From: UBA5109 sp038148755
GTDB taxonomy: Bacteria; Pseudomonadota; Gammaproteobacteria; Pseudomonadales; Pseudohongiellaceae
Direction: 5' to 3'
DNA: 58,963 nucleotides
NCBI GenBank assembly: GCA_038148755.1
Contig: JAYQWA010000015.1
Location: 1-58,963 of the forward strand
Below are positions 53,480 through 58,963 of the stretch, one piece after another (position 1 is the stretch's first letter; every line of letters starts with the position of its first letter). The position numbers and the translations under genes are program-made. The notes under the pieces were generated by a model. It was not told the DNA's origin and ran no database searches. It saw only the letters and a list, made by a program, of their open reading frames with translations.

Positions 53480-54019
53480 ATTATTAAGCGTGAAAGTGAC
53501 AAAAGTAAACGTGCTGTTATCAATGATGATATAGAGTCAGAACAGGTGAGATTGATTCTTGCCGATGGTGGCCAGAAAGGCATAGTAAGCCTGGAAGAAG
53601 CAAAAGAAGAGGCGACAGCAGCCAAACTGGACTTAGTATTGATTTCACCAGATGCAGAGCCGCCAGTTTGCAAGATTATGGATTACGGCAAACATGTTTT
53701 TGAACTCAAGAAACAAAAAGCCGCAAACCGCAAGAAACAAAAAGTCATTCACGTTAAAGAAATCAAATTCAGGCCAGGGACGGAAGAAGGAGATTATCAG
53801 GTAAAACTACGCAACCTGATACGTTTCCTCAACGATGGAGACAGAGCCAAAGTCACTTTACGTTTTCGTGGCCGCGAGCTTGCCCATCAACATATCGGGA
53901 TGGAGCTGATTCAGCGATTGAAAGCCGATCTTGCTGAACATGGCACAGTTGACCAGGAGCCGAAAATGGAAGGTCGACAGTTAACCATGGTGTTAACCCC
54001 GGTAAAGAAAAAGCAGTAA
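53480..54019 (+). CDS. infC: Translation initiation factor IF-3 (ATT start)
   Basis: A 179-residue factor that checks start codons and keeps ribosomal subunits apart. The frame from ATT at 53480 gives MIKRESDKSKRAVINDDIESEQVRL, matching the normal IF-3 N-terminus, with GGAGA 5 bases upstream. No ATG, GTG or TTG exists in the right place; the first one, a GTG at 53546, would remove 22 conserved residues. IF-3 rejects AUU starts, so it represses its own mRNA in E. coli; the same is expected here. SPDAEPPVCKIMDYGK marks the linker region. Confidence 0.93.
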   Translation: MIKRESDKSKRAVINDDIESEQVRLILADGGQKGIVSLEEAKEEATAAKLDLVLISPDAEPPVCKIMDYGKHVFELKKQKAANRKKQKVIHVKEIKFRPGTEEGDYQVKLRNLIRFLNDGDRAKVTLRFRGRELAHQHIGMELIQRLKADLAEHGTVDQEPKMEGRQLTMVLTPVKKKQ

Positions 54020-54139
54020 AAGTTTCCCCTTAACTCTTCGTGAAACCCGAAGATAACGGGAGGAAGTGCTTTTACTTTTTATTAAACGTAAGGAAGTCTC
54101 AAACAGAAAAAAGACTTACCTTAAATGCGGAGTAAGACA
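54020..54139 (+). promoter_or_regulatory. infC–rpmI intergenic leader, possible L20 control region
   Basis: The 120 bases between infC and rpmI can form several competing stems, for example CTTCG/CGAAG against CCCG/CGGG near 54037-54060, and TTTTAC/GTAAGG further on. In E. coli, L20 represses rpmI through structures in this region. Equivalence is inferred from position only. Confidence 0.35.
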
Positions 54140-54334
54140 ATGCCAAAACAGAAAGTTCACAGTGGAGCAGCTAAACGCTTCAAGAAAACCGGATCCGGTC
54201 TCAAGCGCAAAAGCGCTTATAAAAGCCATATCCTCACTAAAATGACGACCAAACGTAAGCGTCAGTTACGTGGAACATCTGCGATTCATCCGGCTGATAT
54301 GTCCAATGTAAAACGCATGCTGCGTCAGAATTAA
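54140..54334 (+). CDS. rpmI: 50S ribosomal protein L35
   Basis: A 64-residue basic protein: MPKQKVHSGAAKRFKKTGSG, then KSHILTKMTTKRKRQLRG, ending NVKRMLRQN. The frame opens five codons earlier (54125), but the ATG at 54140 gives the conserved MPK start and has GGAG about 8 bases upstream. Confidence 0.97.
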   Translation: MPKQKVHSGAAKRFKKTGSGLKRKSAYKSHILTKMTTKRKRQLRGTSAIHPADMSNVKRMLRQN

Positions 54335-54348
54335 GGGAGGATTAATTA

Positions 54349-54705
54349 ATGGCAAGAGTTAAACGTGGTGTGGTTGCACACCGTAGACATAAAAAAGTTC
54401 TCAAGCAGGCTAAAGGTTACTATGGTGCGCGTAGTCGCATATACCGTGTAGCCAAGCAGGCTGTCATCAAAGCTGGTCAATATGCTTACCGTGACCGCAA
54501 AGTAAAGAAACGTGTATTCCGTGCATTATGGATTACCCGTATTAATGCGCAGGCCCGTGCTAATGATATTACCTATAGCCGTCTGATTGCCGGTCTCAAG
54601 AAAGCTGAAATTGCCATTGACCGCCGTGTCCTGGCTGATTTAGCGGTTAATGACAAAGATGCTTTTGCAGCAGTAGCTCAAGAGGCAAAAGCGGCACTAG
54701 CCTAA
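54349..54705 (+). CDS. rplT: 50S ribosomal protein L20
   Basis: A 118-residue rRNA-binding assembly protein. MARVKRGVVAHRRHKKVLKQAKGYYGARSR and FRALWITRINAQAR are family signatures. GGGAGG precedes the ATG. It lies 14 bases after rpmI; L20 is the repressor of this operon in E. coli. Confidence 0.97.
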   Translation: MARVKRGVVAHRRHKKVLKQAKGYYGARSRIYRVAKQAVIKAGQYAYRDRKVKKRVFRALWITRINAQARANDITYSRLIAGLKKAEIAIDRRVLADLAVNDKDAFAAVAQEAKAALA

Positions 54706-54736
54706 TCAACTCCCAGACGAGACACCCTATATAGGT

Positions 54737-55753
54737 ATGGAAAATCTGGAAGCCATAACAAACTCGGCCTTGCAGGCTATCAATGACGCTGAAGATGCAG
54801 TTCAGCTTGATAGCTTGCGAGTACAGTATTTGGGCAAGAAAGGGAGTCTTACCGAGCAGTTAAAAACGCTAGGGAAACTGCCTGCGGAAGAAAGACCTGC
54901 TGCCGGAGCGGCTATCAATAAATCCAAGCAGGTGGTGCAGGAAGCGATCAATCAGCGCAAAGAATTGATTGAAAGTGCAGCGACTTCAGACTTATTGCAG
55001 CGAGAAGCAATCGATGTCACTTTACCTGGCAGGCGTCAGCAAGCCGGCGCTTTGCATCCAGTGACCAGAACCATTGAACGCATAGAAGATATTTTTTCTG
55101 CTGCCGGGTTCAATACGGTTGAAGGTCCTGAGATCGAAGATGATTATCATAATTTCGAGGCTTTGAATATTCCTGATCATCATCCGGCGCGGGCAATGCA
55201 TGATACCTTTTATTTTGACGCCAATACCTTGTTGCGCACGCACACCTCCACGGTTCAGGTCAGAACAATGGAAACCGGTGAGGCACCGTTCAGAATTATT
55301 TGCCCGGGACGGGTTTATCGTTGTGATTCTGATTTAACTCATACTCCGATGTTTCATCAGGTAGAAGGTTTGTTGATTGATGAGCATGTCAGTTTTGCTG
55401 ATTTGAAAGGCATTATTGCTGATTTTCTCAAAGCTTTTTTTGAAGCCGATTTATCCGTGCGTTTCCGCCCTTCTTATTTTCCATTCACAGAGCCATCAGC
55501 AGAAGTTGATGTGCAATGTGTTAATTGTGGCGGAGAAGGTTGCCGCGTATGTAGTCACACTGGCTGGATCGAGATTCTTGGTTGCGGCATGGTGCATCCT
55601 AAAGTATTGGAATTTTCGAATATAGATTCTGAACGCTATTCAGGCTATGCCTTTGGCATGGGCGTGGATCGTCTGGCAATGTTGCGCTATCAGATTACAG
55701 ATTTACGCTTATTGTTTGATAATGATCTGCGTTTTCTACAGCAGTTTTCATAG
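54737..55753 (+). CDS. pheS: Phenylalanine--tRNA ligase alpha subunit
   Basis: A 338-residue class II catalytic subunit. The N-terminal coiled-coil (about 1-85) is followed by the core with HPVTRTIERIEDIF, FNTVEGPEIEDDYHNFEALN, THTSTVQVR and the C-terminal GMGVDRLAMLRYQITDLR (motif 3). The CVNCGGEGCRVCSHTGW cysteine cluster is usual for the long PheS type. It is 31 bases after rplT and 11 before pheT. No leader peptide rich in Phe codons was seen. Confidence 0.97.
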   Translation: MENLEAITNSALQAINDAEDAVQLDSLRVQYLGKKGSLTEQLKTLGKLPAEERPAAGAAINKSKQVVQEAINQRKELIESAATSDLLQREAIDVTLPGRRQQAGALHPVTRTIERIEDIFSAAGFNTVEGPEIEDDYHNFEALNIPDHHPARAMHDTFYFDANTLLRTHTSTVQVRTMETGEAPFRIICPGRVYRCDSDLTHTPMFHQVEGLLIDEHVSFADLKGIIADFLKAFFEADLSVRFRPSYFPFTEPSAEVDVQCVNCGGEGCRVCSHTGWIEILGCGMVHPKVLEFSNIDSERYSGYAFGMGVDRLAMLRYQITDLRLLFDNDLRFLQQFS

Positions 55754-55764
55754 GAGCCAGTTAA

Positions 55765-58134
55765 GTGAAATTCAGCGAAAACTGGTTACGCGAATGGGTG
55801 AATCCCAAGATATCCACTGAAGAGTTAGTGGCCCAACTGACTATGGCGGGTCTGGAAGTTGACAGCGTTGAACCTGCTGCCAATAAATTTACCGGTGTTG
55901 TTGTTGGAGAAGTTCTGAGTGTAGAGAAACATCCTGACGCCGATAAGCTCAATGTCTGCCAGGTCAGTAGTGGTAAGGAAAATTTTCAGGTGGTCTGTGG
56001 CGCTCCCAATGTTGCCGCCGGTCAAAAAGTTCCTTTCGCGCTGGTTGGCGCAGAACTGGCCGATGACTTTAAAATCAAACAGGCAAAATTACGCGGTTTG
56101 GAATCTAACGGTATGCTGTGTTCTGCTGAAGAACTGGGTTTGGCAGAAAAATCAGATGGCATACTGGAACTGCCACTGGATGCAACAGTTGGTCAGGATT
56201 TTCGTGACTATCTGAATCTGGATGACAGCATTATTGATGTTGACCTGACACCAAATCGTGGTGATTGCCTGAGTGTACAGGGTATAGCACGCGAAGCTGC
56301 TGTGTTGAATAAAACGAGTGTCAGCACGCCTGAGCTTGATGAAGTCGCCAGTACGATTGATGATGTCTTCCCGGTTGAATTGCTTAGTCCTGTAGATTGT
56401 CCACGTTATCTTGGCCGGGTCATTAAAAATGTGGATGTCAGTGCTGTTTCACCTGTTTGGTTAAAGGAAAAGCTCCGTCGCAGCGGCATACGCAGTATTG
56501 ATCCAGCGGTAGATGTGACTAATTACGTTATGTTGGAATTAGGCCAGCCTTTACATGCATTTGATCTGGATATTCTCAGCAAGGGCATTCGGGTACGTCG
56601 GGCCAACAAAGCTGAAAAACTGGTTTTACTGGATGGTCGCGAAGTTGAACTGAATGAAGAAACGCTGGTGATTGCTGATCATGAAAAAGCCCTGGCCATT
56701 GCCGGTGTTATGGGAGGGGAGCACAGCGGGGTCAGCAAAAACACCAATCATCTGTTCCTGGAAAGTGCATTTTTTAATCCCTTAAGTATCGCCGGTAAAG
56801 CCCGAAACTATGGTATGCACACAGATGCCTCACACCGCTTTGAACGTGGTGTGGATTATGAGTTACCCAGACTGGCTATAGAAAGAGCTACCCGTCTGCT
56901 GCTTGATATAGTCGGCGGGGAACCTGGTCCCGTTGTTGTAACGGATGCTGAGTTGCCTGAAAGCAGAACTGTCAAATTACGTGCAAGTAAAGTGCTTGGC
57001 TTGCTTGGCCTGGATATTCCTGCTGCTGACATTGAGGATATTCTCAGCCGACTTGGACTTGAAGTAATCGAAAAAGATGCCGGGAGCTGGTTATTTAAAG
57101 TACCAAGCTGGCGCTTTGATATCAGCATAGAAGCTGATCTGATAGAAGAAGTAGCCCGTGTTTATGGCTACGATAATTTACCCATTAGCAGATCTACAAC
57201 GGATAGTCGTTTAAATAGCTCCAGCGAAAATAAACTGAGCATAAAACAGCTTAGAAGGCGATTAATATCCCTTGGATATCAAGAAGTTATATCTTACAGC
57301 TTTGTAGAACCTGAACTGGAAAGCAGCTTGTCTTTGCCTCAGTCTGATGCCATTACTCTGTCAAACCCTATTTCGAGTGAAATGTCGGTCATGCGCCGAA
57401 GCCTTTGGCCGGGATTAATACAAACTTTAAAGCATAACCAAAACCGCCAGCAGGACAGGGTGCGCATTTTTGAATCCGGTCTGGTTTTTTCAAAAACTGA
57501 TGCAATACAGCAGGAGGCAATGCTGGGGGGATTAATTTGGGGAAATCAATCTCCGGAGCAGTGGGGTGAAAAAGGCCGTCCTGTAGATTTCTATGATATT
57601 AAAGGTGATGTGGAGAGTCTTTTGTCCATGACTAACGATATTGCGGCTTTTCGTTTTGAGTCCGCTGAGCATCCAGGGTTACAGACTGGTCAGAGTGCCC
57701 GTATTTTAAGAGGACAGCAATGTATTGGCTGGCTGGGTGCATTGAACCCGCAGTTGCAAAAAACGCTGGATATTCCCGCTAAGGTCTATCTATTTGAACT
57801 GGCCATGAATGGCCTGCTTGATGCTGCTCTAACTAAAGTTACGGCCTTATCCAAATACCCTTCCGTGCGAAGAGATATCGCTTTAGTGCTGGATACAGGT
57901 GTCAATTATACTGAGCTGGAACAGCTTATCCGCCAGCAAGCCGGTGAGAATCTTGAGCGTGTTGTGCTGTTTGATGTCTACCAGGGTGAGAATATCCAGG
58001 CGGGCAAACAAAGTATGGCCATAGGCCTGATTTTCCAGAATCCATCACGAACTCTTAATGATGATGAGATAAATAGCATAATTAATAGCTGTATCAAGGC
58101 ACTAGAAGCACAATTTAATGCAGAATTAAGGTGA
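55765..58134 (+). CDS. pheT: Phenylalanine--tRNA ligase beta subunit
   Basis: A 789-residue subunit with an N-terminal tRNA-binding OB fold (VVVGEVLSVEKHPDADKLNVCQVS, about 45-70), a B3/B4 editing domain (about 210-370), B5, the core, and a C-terminal anticodon-binding domain (KYPSVRRDIALVLD onward). The start is GTG with AGGAGCC upstream. Length is standard. Confidence 0.97.
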   Translation: MKFSENWLREWVNPKISTEELVAQLTMAGLEVDSVEPAANKFTGVVVGEVLSVEKHPDADKLNVCQVSSGKENFQVVCGAPNVAAGQKVPFALVGAELADDFKIKQAKLRGLESNGMLCSAEELGLAEKSDGILELPLDATVGQDFRDYLNLDDSIIDVDLTPNRGDCLSVQGIAREAAVLNKTSVSTPELDEVASTIDDVFPVELLSPVDCPRYLGRVIKNVDVSAVSPVWLKEKLRRSGIRSIDPAVDVTNYVMLELGQPLHAFDLDILSKGIRVRRANKAEKLVLLDGREVELNEETLVIADHEKALAIAGVMGGEHSGVSKNTNHLFLESAFFNPLSIAGKARNYGMHTDASHRFERGVDYELPRLAIERATRLLLDIVGGEPGPVVVTDAELPESRTVKLRASKVLGLLGLDIPAADIEDILSRLGLEVIEKDAGSWLFKVPSWRFDISIEADLIEEVARVYGYDNLPISRSTTDSRLNSSSENKLSIKQLRRRLISLGYQEVISYSFVEPELESSLSLPQSDAITLSNPISSEMSVMRRSLWPGLIQTLKHNQNRQQDRVRIFESGLVFSKTDAIQQEAMLGGLIWGNQSPEQWGEKGRPVDFYDIKGDVESLLSMTNDIAAFRFESAEHPGLQTGQSARILRGQQCIGWLGALNPQLQKTLDIPAKVYLFELAMNGLLDAALTKVTALSKYPSVRRDIALVLDTGVNYTELEQLIRQQAGENLERVVLFDVYQGENIQAGKQSMAIGLIFQNPSRTLNDDEINSIINSCIKALEAQFNAELR

Positions 58135-58212
58135 TTTTCGGCTGAACTTAGGCCATAATTATCGACCCGATTAAGAAAAAAGCTAAATAATACAAGTATT
58201 AAGGCAGTAACT

Positions 58213-58521
58213 ATGGGCAGTGGAGCACTGACAAAAGCAGAAATGGCCGAACGTCTTTTTGACGAAATGGGCCTGAATAAGCGTGAAGCCAAAGAGTTAG
58301 TCGAGCAGTTCTTTGAAGAAGTCAGACAGTCACTGGAAAATAATGAGCAGGTGAAGTTATCTGGTTTTGGTAATTTCGATTTACGTGATAAACGTGAGCG
58401 TCCAGGACGCAACCCCAAAACCGGAGAAGAAATACCCATTCAGGCACGCCGAGTGGTGACTTTCAGACCAGGGCAGAAACTTAAATCGAGAGTAGAAAGC
58501 TATGCTGGAACCGAGTCATAA
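58213..58521 (+). CDS. ihfA: Integration host factor subunit alpha
   Basis: A 102-residue DNA-bending protein. LTKAEMAERLFDEMGLNKREAKELVEQFF and KLSGFGNFDLRDKRERPGRNPKTGEEIPI are diagnostic. It follows pheT by 78 bases and overlaps the MerR gene by 20 bases. Confidence 0.97.
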   Translation: MGSGALTKAEMAERLFDEMGLNKREAKELVEQFFEEVRQSLENNEQVKLSGFGNFDLRDKRERPGRNPKTGEEIPIQARRVVTFRPGQKLKSRVESYAGTES

Positions 58522-58861
58522 TTCAGAATTACCGGAAATCCCCGCTAAACGATATTTCACTATTGGTGAAGTCAGTGACCTGTGTGAAGTAAAACCCCAT
58601 GTACTGCGTTACTGGGAGCAGGAATTCACACAGTTAAAACCTGTTAAACGTCGTGGTAATCGCCGTTATTACCAACGTCAGGATGTCATACTGATTCGTC
58701 AAATCCGTTCTCTGCTGTATGAACAAGGTTTTACCATTGGTGGTGCCAGACAACGTATGGCAGGGAACGATGTTGCTGAAGCGCAACCTGTGATGAACCA
58801 GAAAGTGATCAAGGAACTGATCGAAGAAATTGAAGAAGCTTTAAACTATTTGGTTTCCTAG
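58502..58861 (+). CDS. MerR family transcriptional regulator
   Basis: A 119-residue protein with a MerR winged helix: KRYFTIGEVSDLCEVKPHVLRYWEQEFTQLKPVKRRGNRRYYQRQDVILI (about 17-66), then a short dimer helix. The effector region is minimal and no metal-binding cysteines are present. It is the conserved neighbour of ihfA in Pseudomonas relatives. Its ATG lies within ihfA, so translation is likely coupled. Targets unknown. Confidence 0.92.
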   Translation: MLEPSHNSELPEIPAKRYFTIGEVSDLCEVKPHVLRYWEQEFTQLKPVKRRGNRRYYQRQDVILIRQIRSLLYEQGFTIGGARQRMAGNDVAEAQPVMNQKVIKELIEEIEEALNYLVS

Positions 58862-58877
58862 TCCTTGCCAGGGGCTT

Positions 58878-58883
58878 TATAAT
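58878..58883 (+). promoter_or_regulatory. Candidate -10 box for tRNA-Pro
   Basis: TATAAT lies 27 bases before the tRNA-Pro gene. No clear -35 hexamer at the right distance; only TTTCCT at 58854-58859. Confidence 0.4.
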
Positions 58884-58910
58884 CCTATTTTTAAAATCAA
58901 TCAGTCAAAT

Positions 58911-58963
58911 CGGAGTGTAGCGCAGCCTGGTAGCGCACCACACTGGGGGTGTGGTGGTCGTCG
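58911..58963 (+). tRNA. tRNA-Pro(GGG), 5' part cut by window edge
   Basis: The sequence starts CGGAGTG, with D arm TAGCGCAGCCTGGTAGCGCA and anticodon stem CCACA/TGTGG around loop CTGGGGG (anticodon GGG at 58945-58947). The T arm and acceptor 3' half lie outside the window. A tRNA-Pro after the ihfA–merR pair is also the Pseudomonas arrangement. Confidence 0.92.

Overview
The window reads as one contiguous chromosomal segment of a gammaproteobacterium. Gene order is the main clue. The blocks gyrA–aroA–cmk–rpsA–ihfB–lapAB–pyrF, amidohydrolase–ubiG–mupP–yciK, trpS–scpA–scpB–rluB and thrS–infC–rpmI–rplT–pheS–pheT–ihfA–merR–tRNA-Pro are the order I know from Pseudomonas and its relatives (Pseudomonadales/Cellvibrionales-like). 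Base composition is moderate to AT-rich and no species can be named. I see no insertion sequence, prophage, integrase, CRISPR array or rRNA.

Layout. 1-6 kb: a cut-off DUF6152 gene and a divergent TetR regulator with a striking palindrome between them, then an HtrA-type protease, an acyl-CoA ligase, recJ and a small cytochrome c. 6-15.4 kb: dcd, then a complete, tightly overlapping cytochrome c maturation operon (ccmABCDEFGHI) ending with an MFS exporter. 15.4-20.3 kb: a DUF4159 protein, a three-gene VTC / DUF4956 / CotH-kinase cassette, and ferredoxin-NADP reductase. 20.3-24 kb: molybdenum genes (modB and modC without modA, moaA, moaB) and an unlisted 40-residue membrane miniprotein with its own terminator. 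24-35.3 kb: a HEM4-type protein, a secreted cyclophilin, yciB, yciO, trpS, scpAB, rluB, a GST, and the leftward amidohydrolase–ubiG–mupP–yciK set. 35.5-46.5 kb: gyrA, a prephenate dehydratase–prephenate dehydrogenase fusion, aroA, cmk, rpsA, ihfB, lapAB and pyrF. 46.6-51 kb: a ComEA-like protein, tRNA-Asn, uvrB, and an MhqO/MhqD-like pair. 51.2-59 kb: tRNA-Val, thrS, infC with an ATT start, rpmI, rplT, pheST, ihfA, a MerR regulator and the start of tRNA-Pro.

How it works together. Most genes are core housekeeping: translation (thrS, trpS, pheST, infC, rpsA, rpmI, rplT, tRNAs), aromatic amino acids (the pheA-tyrA fusion, aroA), chromosome and DNA maintenance (gyrA, ihfA, ihfB, scpAB, recJ, uvrB), c-type cytochrome assembly with a possible client cytochrome about 1 kb away, molybdopterin synthesis with molybdate uptake, and envelope quality control (HtrA, LapAB, MupP, PPIase). 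The least explained parts are the VTC–DUF4956–CotH cassette, the PDT–ACT–TyrA fusion that lacks chorismate mutase, the hidden 40-residue membrane protein, and several inverted repeats that look like operators or RNA leaders.
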